Assembly (NCBI GenBank): GCA_029549705.1
Contig: JAKPIR010000304.1
Span: forward strand, 1-8,569
Reading direction: 5' to 3'
Length of the DNA stretch: 8,569 bases
Source of the DNA: Pseudomonadota bacterium
GTDB lineage: Bacteria; Pseudomonadota; Gammaproteobacteria; Burkholderiales; Methylophilaceae
Numbering within the stretch: position 1 is the first letter of the stretch; every line of letters starts with the position of its first letter. Positions 1-5,879 of the stretch are shown one piece after another. The position numbers were made by a program, and so were the translations under genes. Under the pieces are notes generated by a model. The model did no database searches. It worked only from the letters and a program-made list of their open reading frames with translations, and was not told where the DNA came from.

Positions 1-791
1 TCAACAGCACCTTCAACTTGTTGCTCAACTGCCGCACCATCTACCGCTGTATCTGCTGGCTTATTCAAATTGTTGTACAAGAAGAAAGCCAAGATTGCTG
101 CAGCAATTGCAATGACCCATGGCAAGAAGTTAAAACCACCAGCAGCTGTACCAGCGTTGTTGCCATGTGCTAAACCTGTGATTTCTTTTGCTGCCGCCGC
201 TGGGTCAGCAGCACCGTAAATCGCTGCGCCTGCAACAACAATGTCTGCACCTGCATCAACCACTTGACGCACTGTAGCGGCTTTAATACCACCAGCAACA
301 GAAACTTTAGCGCCTGTTTTTAAACCTGTTACCAAAGCTAAATCACCAAAAGGTGTTTGACCAGCTGCTTGTTGATCTAAACCAGTGTGCACGCCAATGA
401 TGTGCGCGCCCAATTTAGCGACTTCTAATGTACGCGCTTTTTTGTCTGCAACGTTGATTAAGTCAACTTGAGCTTGTTTGCCGTATTTGTTTGCAACGTC
501 AATCACACCTTTGATTGTACCTATGTCTGAAGTACCGAGTACGGTCACGATGTCAGCACCAGCTTTGAAGAATGGCTCCGCTTCGTAGAAACCAGCATCC
601 ATTGTTTTCAGGTCAACTAAGATTTTGTTGTTTGGGAATTTTGCACGCAATACTTCAAGCAATTTGATACCGTTGTGCTTGATGCAAGGCGTACCAATTT
701 CCAAAATATCTACGTGTGGAGCAACCTTGGTTGCTAATGCGACTGTACCGTCGAAATCTAATGAATCTAGTGCCATTTGGGTTTGAGCCAT
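1..791 (-). CDS. hps: 3-hexulose-6-phosphate synthase with C-terminal transmembrane extension (partial, 3' end outside window)
   Basis: HPS condenses formaldehyde with ribulose 5-phosphate to give hexulose 6-phosphate, the entry step of the RuMP cycle. Reading from ATG 791 gives 263 codons with no stop before the window edge. Residues 1-209 look like a complete HPS of the OMP-decarboxylase superfamily: ALDS near residue 9, EIGTP at 31-35, the DxKxxD motif at D60/K62/D65, GVHTG at 133-137, and the phosphate-binding VAGG (165-168) and VAGAAIYGAADP (186-197). Ordinary HPS proteins end at about residue 209. Here the frame continues through a Gly/Ala/Asn linker (210-221), a hydrophobic stretch at about 222-239 (LPWVIAIAAAILAFFLY) and an Ala/Val/Glu/Asp tail (245-263+). 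A clear Shine-Dalgarno, GGGAGGA (798-804), supports the start. The HPS identity is very secure. The membrane anchor is a direct reading of the frame, and the nature of the missing C-terminus is unknown. Confidence 0.95.
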   Translation of the reverse strand, partial: MAQTQMALDSLDFDGTVALATKVAPHVDILEIGTPCIKHNGIKLLEVLRAKFPNNKILVDLKTMDAGFYEAEPFFKAGADIVTVLGTSDIGTIKGVIDVANKYGKQAQVDLINVADKKARTLEVAKLGAHIIGVHTGLDQQAAGQTPFGDLALVTGLKTGAKVSVAGGIKAATVRQVVDAGADIVVAGAAIYGAADPAAAAKEITGLAHGNNAGTAAGGFNFLPWVIAIAAAILAFFLYNNLNKPADTAVDGAAVEQQVEGAV

Positions 792-797
792 GCTACA

Positions 798-804
798 TCC
801 TCCC
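798..804 (-). promoter_or_regulatory. Ribosome binding site of hps
   Basis: The minus strand reads GGGAGGATGTAGC immediately before the ATG. The GGGAGGA core has good spacing to the start and is the best Shine-Dalgarno in the window, which fits a highly translated assimilation enzyme. Confidence 0.8.
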
Positions 805-812
805 GCAAAAAG

Positions 813-830
813 TAAATTACAAGTAATTTA
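813..830. repeat. Perfect 8-bp inverted repeat upstream of hps
   Basis: TAAATTAC-AA-GTAATTTA is a perfect dyad with a 2-nt spacer, ending 8 nt upstream of the Shine-Dalgarno of hps. It could be an operator for a dimeric regulator or a weak hairpin in the 5' leader that modulates access to the ribosome-binding site. The sequence shows the symmetry only; its role is inference, and AT-rich DNA produces some such dyads by chance. Confidence 0.45.
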
Positions 831-964
831 TTTGAGTTAAAAAAGTTCGTTTTAAAATAGTTTTTTTTGTGTAAAAACACACATTTCGCGATAATAACAT
901 GCAGTTCACATGAAATTAAACAATTTTTTACTTTATTTCTTTGAAATCATCATAATTTTTGATT

Positions 965-1019
965 GGCGATACAAGATAAACTTCTTAAATCTTTCTAGAT
1001 TTCAGCATTTGCAATCGCC
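965..1019. repeat. Compound stem-loop between hisC and hps
   Basis: Outer arms GGCGAT (965-970) and ATCGCC (1014-1019) enclose a perfect inner hairpin AAATCT-TTCT-AGATTT (987-1002). Three further pairs, CAA/TTG, can form just inside the outer arms across a small internal loop. In the direction of transcription it begins 22 nt after the hisC stop codon. No U-tract follows it, so it may serve as an mRNA 3'-end stabiliser or a weak terminator rather than a classical terminator. Confidence 0.35.
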
Positions 1020-1041
1020 TACTTTTAACTAAAGCAAATCG

Positions 1042-2100
1042 TTAGATGAGTTGAGTGAGCGCACTGATAAGTGCTTGAGACTGCGCCTCTGTGCCGATTG
1101 TGATGCGAAGATACTCTTTAATTCTTGCGGGTGATTGAAATTGCCGCACAATAATGCCTTGTTCACGCAATTGGGCTGAGAGTTCACAGCCCGCTTTCAC
1201 CCGATGCTTGGCAAAAATGAAATTTGCGCCGGAAGGCAGCACATCAAAACCCAAAGCTTGCATGTCTTTCACCAATCGCTCGCGCGTGGCAACGACTTGC
1301 TGGCAAGTATGTTCAAAATACGCTTGATCCTGCATCGCAGCGATTGCGCCAGCTTCGGCAAAACGGTCTATTGGATAAGAGTTAAAACTATCTTTAACGC
1401 GAATCAGTGCTTCGATTAAATCCGGGTGACCCAAAGCAAATCCCACACGCAAACCAGCAAGTGAACGAGATTTAGATAACGTTTGCGTGACTAACAAATT
1501 AGGGTTTTGCTGAATTAATCTTACCGCTGACTCCGTACCAAAATCCACATAGGCCTCATCGACCACCACCACAGATTCAGGGTTGCGCTTAAATAATTGC
1601 TCAATTTTAGCGAGCGGCAGCGGAATTCCCGTTGGCGCATTCGGGTTTGGCAGGATGATGCCGCCGTTGGGTTGCAAATAATCTTCTATATCAATTTCGA
1701 ACTGCTGATTCAATGCAACTGTTTTGTACTGAATTTGATATAACCCACAATACACTGGGTAAAAACTATAGGTGATGTCAGGAAAAAGCAATGGTTTATC
1801 GTGCTTTAACAACGCCTGGAATACATGGGCCAGTATTTCATCGGAGCCGTTACCGACAAACACTTGGTTTGCCTGCAGACCATAATAGTTTGCAATTGCT
1901 GATTTCAGCTTGTCTGAATTTGGATCTGGGTAAAGACGCAACGTCTCCGCCGCTTCCGCCTTTAATGCCTCAAGCACTTTGGGGCTTGGCGGATAGGGGT
2001 TTTCATTGGTGTTGAGCTTAATCAGATTTTTAAGCTTAGGCTGCTCACCCGGTACATACGGGGTGAGCGTGTGGACAATATCACTCCAGAATTTACTCAT
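1042..2100 (-). CDS. hisC: Histidinol-phosphate aminotransferase
   Basis: HisC is a cytosolic PLP-dependent (fold type I) aminotransferase that converts imidazole-acetol phosphate and glutamate to histidinol phosphate. The 352-residue product has the expected family length. It shows the N-terminal LNTNENPYPPSP (29-40), the cofactor phosphate region GNGSDE (83-88), NPNAPTG (152-158), the PLP-contacting D181 and Y184 in VVDEAYVDF, the Schiff-base lysine K210 in SKSRSLAGLRVG, and the substrate-carboxylate arginine R332 in LRITIG. The ATG overlaps the end of hisD by 8 nt and no strong Shine-Dalgarno precedes it, so translation is probably coupled to hisD. The nearest relatives of HisC act on other substrates (aromatic amino acids, cobalamin precursors), but the his context makes HisC by far the best call. 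Confidence 0.96.
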   Translation of the reverse strand: MSKFWSDIVHTLTPYVPGEQPKLKNLIKLNTNENPYPPSPKVLEALKAEAAETLRLYPDPNSDKLKSAIANYYGLQANQVFVGNGSDEILAHVFQALLKHDKPLLFPDITYSFYPVYCGLYQIQYKTVALNQQFEIDIEDYLQPNGGIILPNPNAPTGIPLPLAKIEQLFKRNPESVVVVDEAYVDFGTESAVRLIQQNPNLLVTQTLSKSRSLAGLRVGFALGHPDLIEALIRVKDSFNSYPIDRFAEAGAIAAMQDQAYFEHTCQQVVATRERLVKDMQALGFDVLPSGANFIFAKHRVKAGCELSAQLREQGIIVRQFQSPARIKEYLRITIGTEAQSQALISALTQLI

Positions 2101-3397
2101 TTTTTAAACGATACTCTGCAGAACGCGCATGCGCTTGCAAGCCCTCTCCATAAGCAAGCGTTGCAGCCACTTTACCAAGCACCTGAGCTCCTGCAGATGA
2201 CACCATAATCAGGCTTGAGCGCTTTTGGAAATCGTACACGCCGAGTGGGGATGAGAATCTTGCCGTCCTTGAGGTAGGCAACACGTGATTAGGCCCTGCA
2301 CAGTAGTCGCCGAGCGCTTCACAAGTGTCACGTCCCATAAAAATCGCACCGGCATGCTTAATTTTTTTAGAAAGAGCTAGTGGGTCTTCCACCGAAAGTT
2401 CCAAGTGTTCTGGCGCAATGTAGTTGCAAATGGCCACGGCCTCATCTAAATCCTTGGTTAAAATCAAGGCACCGCGGTCCGTAATAGAGGTATTAATAAT
2501 GTCTTTACGCGGCATCTCTTCAACAAGTCGTTGCATACTGGCAGCGACCTCGGCTAAAAACGTAGCATCTGGCGACAGTAAAATGGATTGCGCCAGTTCA
2601 TCATGCTCGGCTTGGCTGAATAAATCCATAGCAATCCAATCGGGGTTGGTTTTTCCGTCACAAATCACTAAGATTTCTGAAGGTCCTGCCACCATATCAA
2701 TGCCAACCACGCCGAATACGCGGCGTTTCGCAGCGGCTACATAAGCGTTCCCTGGGCCAACGATTTTATCCACCTGCGGTACCGTTTGCGTGCCATAAGC
2801 CAGCGCACCGACGGCTTGCGCACCCCCAATACAGAATACGCGATCCACTCCACATACCGCAGCAGCGGCTAAAACCAGCGCATTTTTTTCGCCATTTGGG
2901 GTTGGCACCACCATGATGAGTTCTTGCACGCCGGCCACTTTTGCCGGAATGGCATTCATCAGCACGCTCGATGGATATGCCGCTTTGCCGCCCGGCACAT
3001 AAAGACCCACGCGATCTAACGACGTGACTTGCTGCCCAAGCAGCGTCCCATCGGCCTCTGTGTAGCTCCACGATTGCATCAGCTGTTTTTCATGATAACT
3101 GCGCACGCGCGCTGCGGCTGACTGCAAGGCTTCGCGCTGTGCTGCTGGCAAACCGTTGAGGGCTGCCGTTAACTCGGCCTGACTGATTTCTAGCTCAGGA
3201 AGATTCTTCGCACTGGTTTTGTCAAAGCGATTGGTATATTCCAGCACCGCTTCATCACCGCGCGCTTTCACATCTTTTAAAATATTCGCAACCACAACAT
3301 CAATGCTATCGTCTTGCGCAGTTTCAAATGCCAGCAAGGCTTTTAAGTCCGCATCAAAACTTGCATCTTTGGTGGATAGTTTTCTAATATTCATCAT
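2093..3397 (-). CDS. hisD: Histidinol dehydrogenase
   Basis: HisD is a zinc- and NAD-dependent enzyme that performs the last two oxidations of histidine synthesis, from L-histidinol through the aldehyde to L-histidine. The 434-residue protein is full length. By alignment from memory to the E. coli enzyme, the zinc ligands are Q262 and H265 (SQAEHD), D364 (DYCAGPNHVLPT) and H423 (HARSAEYR), and the catalytic pair is E330-H331 (APEHLEL). The NAD-binding GLYVPGG (131-137) and the VGPGN and AGPSE motifs (213-217, 238-242) are present. Two adjacent ATGs (3397 and 3394) could start it, and neither has a strong ribosome-binding site. It overlaps hisC downstream and is separated from hisG by 211 nt, so it may have its own promoter. 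Confidence 0.97.
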   Translation of the reverse strand: MMNIRKLSTKDASFDADLKALLAFETAQDDSIDVVVANILKDVKARGDEAVLEYTNRFDKTSAKNLPELEISQAELTAALNGLPAAQREALQSAAARVRSYHEKQLMQSWSYTEADGTLLGQQVTSLDRVGLYVPGGKAAYPSSVLMNAIPAKVAGVQELIMVVPTPNGEKNALVLAAAAVCGVDRVFCIGGAQAVGALAYGTQTVPQVDKIVGPGNAYVAAAKRRVFGVVGIDMVAGPSEILVICDGKTNPDWIAMDLFSQAEHDELAQSILLSPDATFLAEVAASMQRLVEEMPRKDIINTSITDRGALILTKDLDEAVAICNYIAPEHLELSVEDPLALSKKIKHAGAIFMGRDTCEALGDYCAGPNHVLPTSRTARFSSPLGVYDFQKRSSLIMVSSAGAQVLGKVAATLAYGEGLQAHARSAEYRLKNE

Positions 3398-3461
3398 GTA
3401 TTTTCAACTTCATCGTGTTTCGGTTTTTAATTTCTTAGCATGTTTTTATGTTGATTTATCA

Positions 3462-3489
3462 AGCATAAACATATCGTTTTTGGGGTCAA
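3462..3489 (-). promoter_or_regulatory. Candidate sigma-70 promoter for hisD-hisC
   Basis: On the minus strand TTGACC (3484-3489, 5 of 6 matches to the -35 consensus) and TATGCT (3462-3467, 4 of 6 matches to the -10) are separated by 16 nt. Transcription would begin near 3455, leaving a leader of about 58 nt before the hisD ATG. This would allow hisDC expression independent of the upstream murA-hisG transcript. It is a sequence match only. Confidence 0.4.
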
Positions 3490-3510
3490 TTTTAATTGCA
3501 ACCTTTTTCG

Positions 3511-3556
3511 ATGCTCTGTGAGCCTTTATTTACAAGGCTTCCAGGGCATATTTTTT
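3511..3556 (+). terminator. Terminator-like hairpin facing the plus strand
   Basis: ATGCTCTG (3511-3518) pairs with CAGGGCAT (3542-3549) with one G-U wobble. Inside it, after a 2x2 internal loop, AGCCTT (3521-3526) pairs perfectly with AAGGCT (3534-3539) around a 7-nt loop. Six T residues (3551-3556) follow one base after the hairpin on the plus strand. In the minus direction the outer stem has a C-A mismatch and is followed by an A-rich sequence. As built, it would terminate plus-strand transcription, yet no plus-strand gene precedes it. It could limit antisense transcription into hisG or end an unannotated small RNA. Confidence 0.45.
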
Positions 3557-3608
3557 CACTCGGGGAATTTTAGCTGCAAAACCCCTGTTTAATTCTCTGG
3601 ATTTTTAT

Positions 3609-4256
3609 TTATGCGCCGCGCTTGGCTATCGCTTGGCTAAACGCATCCATGATGGGCTGAATTTTGGCACGATTAAGTTTGAACGACGCCTGATTGACCA
3701 CCAAACGCGAGCTTACCTCACCCACCTCTTCTACTGCTTTGAGGTGATTCGCGCGTAAAGTTCCACCCGTACTCACCAAATCAACAATTACATCGGCCAA
3801 ACCAACCAGCGGGCCTAATTCCATCGAGCCATAAAGCTTGATTAAATCGACATGCATGCCTTTTGCTGCAAAGTGTTCGCGTGCGGTTTTTACATATTTA
3901 GTCACCACTTTTAAGCGCGCGCCGCTACGAATCGATGCAAAATAATCAAAATCTTCACGCACGGCCACCATCATTTTACATTTGGCAATTTGCAAATCAA
4001 TTGGCTGATACAGCCCTTCACCACCATGCTCATCTAATACATCTTTACCTGCAATGCCTAAATCGGCGGCGCCGTATTGCACATAGGTTGGCACATCACT
4101 CGCGCGAACAATAATCAGGCGCACATCGTCACGATTGGTGCCAATAATCAATTTACGCGAGGCTTCAGGGTCTTCCGCCGCGATAATGCCTGCCGCCGCC
4201 AGCAATGGCGTGGTTTCTTCAAAAATACGGCCCTTTGAGAGTGCGATGGTAATCAT
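3609..4256 (-). CDS. hisG: ATP phosphoribosyltransferase, short form (catalytic subunit)
   Basis: HisG joins ATP and PRPP to form phosphoribosyl-ATP, the committed step of histidine synthesis. The 215-residue product is the short HisG_S type, which lacks the C-terminal histidine-binding regulatory domain found in enzymes of about 300 residues. Family knowledge says this form works as a hetero-octamer with HisZ, a HisRS-like regulatory subunit; hisZ is not in this window. Visible motifs are the N-terminal ALSKGRI (5-11), ASDVPTYVQYGAADLGIAGK (52-71) and the PRPP-binding DLVSTGGTLRAN (159-170). Its ATG lies 3 nt after the murA stop codon and no strong Shine-Dalgarno is seen, so translation is probably coupled to murA. 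Feedback control by histidine would have to come through HisZ. Confidence 0.96.
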   Translation of the reverse strand: MITIALSKGRIFEETTPLLAAAGIIAAEDPEASRKLIIGTNRDDVRLIIVRASDVPTYVQYGAADLGIAGKDVLDEHGGEGLYQPIDLQIAKCKMMVAVREDFDYFASIRSGARLKVVTKYVKTAREHFAAKGMHVDLIKLYGSMELGPLVGLADVIVDLVSTGGTLRANHLKAVEEVGEVSSRLVVNQASFKLNRAKIQPIMDAFSQAIAKRGA

Positions 4257-4259
4257 GGT

Positions 4260-5522
4260 TTAAACCCGCTTAACATTAGCGCCCAGCGCGTTGAACTTGG
4301 CTTCTAAATGCTCGTAACCACGGTCTAGATGATAAATGCGCTCAATCACCGTTTCACCACGTGCCACGAGCCCAGCCAGCACAAGACTGGCAGAAGCACG
4401 AAGATCAGTTGCCATCACCGTTGCGCCATCTAAATATTCAACGCCTTTCACCAGTGCAGTATTGCCATCAATGCTAATGTCAGCGCCCATACGCTGCATT
4501 TCCTGCACATGCATAAAACGATTTTCAAAAATAGTTTCGGTCACTTTTGCAACCCCTTCTGCCGTCGCGTTCAACGCCATAAACTGCGCTTGCATGTCGG
4601 TAGGAAAAGCCGGATGTGGTGCAGTGCGAATATTCACCGCCTTGAGTTTGCCATCACTTTTCACCGTGATACTTGTTGCATCGTGCGTTACCGTGGCGCC
4701 TGCTTCACGCAATTTCTCAATCACCGCATCAAGCAAATCAGCACGCGCATTTAGTAGCTTGACTTCACCGCCCGTCATAGCAGCGGCCACCATATAGGTG
4801 CCCGCCTCAATGCGGTCGCACACCACATGATGCGTTGTACCTTTAAGCTTTTCTACACCGACAATCGTTATCACATCGGTGCCGGCACCGGTAATGTTTG
4901 CACCCATTTTAATCAGCATCTCGGCCAAATCGACGACTTCTGGCTCTTTGGCGGCATTTTCCAGCACCGTAGTGCCTTCTGCCAAACTTGCTGCCATCAT
5001 CAGATTTTCAGTGCCGGTCACCGTGACTAGATCCATGTAGTAACGCGTACCCTGCAAACGCCGATTGGGCAGGTGTAGCGTGCTGGCCTGAATGTAGCCA
5101 TGCGTGATGTGAATGGCCGCACCCATGGCCTGCAAGCCTTTAATGTGTAAATCTACAGGGCGGGAGCCGATGGCACAGCCGCCAGGCAATGAAACGCGTG
5201 CTGTACCAAAGCGCGCCAGCAACGGGCCCAGCACCAAAATTGACGCGCGCATCGTTTTGACCATTTCATAGGTCGCCTCAAAAGAGGCGACATCAGTTGC
5301 ATCTAACGTCACCGCATCTGCGTTGCGGCTGATTTTAACCCCCATCATGTCAAGCAGTTTAAGGGTAGTATCAATATCTTTTAATGCAGCGACACCGCTG
5401 AGTTGGAGCGGTGTTTCAGCCAATAAAGCGGCGCATAAAATAGGTAGGGCAGCGTTTTTGGCGCCTGAAATAGTGACTTCGCCGTGCAGACGGTTGCCAC
5501 CTTGTATGATTAATTTATCCAA
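4260..5522 (-). CDS. murA: UDP-N-acetylglucosamine 1-carboxyvinyltransferase
   Basis: MurA transfers enolpyruvate from PEP to UDP-GlcNAc in the cytoplasm, the first committed step of peptidoglycan synthesis and the target of fosfomycin. The 420 residues fit the family. K22 lies in SGAKNA and the catalytic Cys116 in GGCAIGSRPVDLH, so the fosfomycin-sensitive Cys is kept rather than replaced by Asp. D309 (HPAFPTD) and R401 (LDRGYEH) match the E. coli D305 and R397 positions. The start is TTG at 5520-5522: the codon directly before it is an in-frame TAA (5523-5525), and the protein begins with the conserved MDKLIIQGG, so no upstream start is possible. An AGG about 13 nt upstream is the only Shine-Dalgarno-like element. 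It sits 18 nt after grxD and 3 nt before hisG. Confidence 0.97.
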   Translation of the reverse strand: MDKLIIQGGNRLHGEVTISGAKNAALPILCAALLAETPLQLSGVAALKDIDTTLKLLDMMGVKISRNADAVTLDATDVASFEATYEMVKTMRASILVLGPLLARFGTARVSLPGGCAIGSRPVDLHIKGLQAMGAAIHITHGYIQASTLHLPNRRLQGTRYYMDLVTVTGTENLMMAASLAEGTTVLENAAKEPEVVDLAEMLIKMGANITGAGTDVITIVGVEKLKGTTHHVVCDRIEAGTYMVAAAMTGGEVKLLNARADLLDAVIEKLREAGATVTHDATSITVKSDGKLKAVNIRTAPHPAFPTDMQAQFMALNATAEGVAKVTETIFENRFMHVQEMQRMGADISIDGNTALVKGVEYLDGATVMATDLRASASLVLAGLVARGETVIERIYHLDRGYEHLEAKFNALGANVKRV

Positions 5523-5540
5523 TTATTTCGCCGTACCTGT

Positions 5541-5849
5541 CTATTTAGAACCTAATAAAGTTTGAAGTTCGCCACTTTCGTACATGGCACGCATGATATC
5601 TGAGCCGCCCACAAATTCACCGTTAATGTAGAGCTGGGGAATAGTTGGCCAGTTGGCATACTGTTTGATGCCTTCACGGATAGCTTGATCTTGTAGCACA
5701 TCAATTGCCAAATACTTTGCTTGGCAGGCATCGAGAATTTGCGTTGCCAAATTTGAAAATCCACATTGTGGAAATTTTGGTGACCCCTTCATGTATAACA
5801 CCACAGGGTTTGTCGTCACGGTTTCTTTAATTTTAGTTTGTGTATCCAT
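5541..5849 (-). CDS. grxD: Monothiol glutaredoxin, Grx4 (CGFS) family
   Basis: CGFS glutaredoxins bind a glutathione-ligated [2Fe-2S] cluster as dimers or with BolA partners, and act in Fe-S delivery and iron sensing rather than classical thiol reduction. From ATG 5849 the product has 102 residues, the usual length for a single-domain Grx4. It carries K21 and the active-site C29-G-F-S32, the WPTIPQLYI segment (67-75) with the cis-proline, and GGSDI (81-85) for glutathione binding. A GTG 6 nt further upstream (5855) is in frame, but the AGAAAG-like element then has no spacing to it, so I prefer the ATG. It follows the bolA-like gene by 30 nt, and this pairing supports a Grx-BolA complex. Confidence 0.94.
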   Translation of the reverse strand: MDTQTKIKETVTTNPVVLYMKGSPKFPQCGFSNLATQILDACQAKYLAIDVLQDQAIREGIKQYANWPTIPQLYINGEFVGGSDIMRAMYESGELQTLLGSK

Positions 5850-5879
5850 AATCACTTTCTATTGAATTAACTTAATATT

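Larger units (their letters stand above)
792..1041. other. AT-rich intergenic region between hisC and hps
   Basis: This 250-nt stretch holds no credible gene on either strand. It contains the hps ribosome-binding site (798-804), a perfect 8-bp inverted repeat (813-830), a small hairpin TGTGT-AAAA-ACACA (868-881) beside an 8-T run on the plus strand, and a compound stem-loop (965-1019). Very A/T-rich DNA with several T runs lies directly upstream of hps, as expected for the promoter of a strongly expressed gene. I could not pick a single convincing -35/-10 pair: for example TATTAT in the minus strand near 891-896 lacks a good -35. No U-tract follows the stem-loops in the minus direction, so a rho-independent terminator for hisC is not evident. 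Confidence 0.6.
3398..3608. other. Intergenic region between hisG and hisD
   Basis: This 211-nt gap breaks an otherwise tight gene series. It holds a candidate minus-strand promoter for hisD (3462-3489) and a long imperfect palindrome with a plus-strand T-tract (3511-3556). It also holds a GGGG-AA-TTTT / AAAA-CCCC bulged hairpin (3562-3585). No His-codon-rich leader peptide is visible, so attenuation of the enteric his type is not supported. Confidence 0.6.

Noticed and set aside
150..170. Frameshift or lost stop at the end of the HPS domain as an explanation for the extension
   Set aside because: The frame stays open for at least 54 codons and yields an ordered linker, hydrophobic segment and Ala-rich tail, as a real protein would. 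A random read-through would be expected to meet a stop in this AT-rich DNA. A sequencing error cannot be fully excluded.
2766..3071. Open frame of 101 codons on the minus strand inside hisD
   Set aside because: It is an alternative frame of the well-conserved hisD core; its Trp/Arg/Cys-rich composition is typical of a shadow.
3451..3462. TTGAT-TT-ATCAA dyad resembling an FNR/CRP half-site pair
   Set aside because: FNR-type sites have a 4-nt spacer between these arms; here it is 2 nt, so the geometry is wrong.
3219..3521. Open frame of 100 codons on the plus strand reaching into the hisG-hisD gap
   Set aside because: Most of it is antisense to the hisD 5' region and no ribosome-binding site or family is visible. 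It does end inside the plus-strand terminator-like hairpin, so an antisense RNA rather than a protein is the more sensible idea.
3562..3585. GGGG-AA-TTTT / AAAA-CCCC hairpin after hisG as a terminator
   Set aside because: The stem is interrupted by a 2-nt bulge and no U-tract follows in the minus direction, so a hisG terminator is not supported.
4336..4797. Open frame of 153 codons on the plus strand
   Set aside because: It is fully antisense to murA, whose catalytic residues are all present, and its translation is a Ser/Ala/Thr-rich shadow with no recognisable domain.
5552..5764. Open frame of 70 codons overlapping grxD on the minus strand
   Set aside because: It is a shifted frame of grxD, which has an intact CGFS motif and full length in its own frame.
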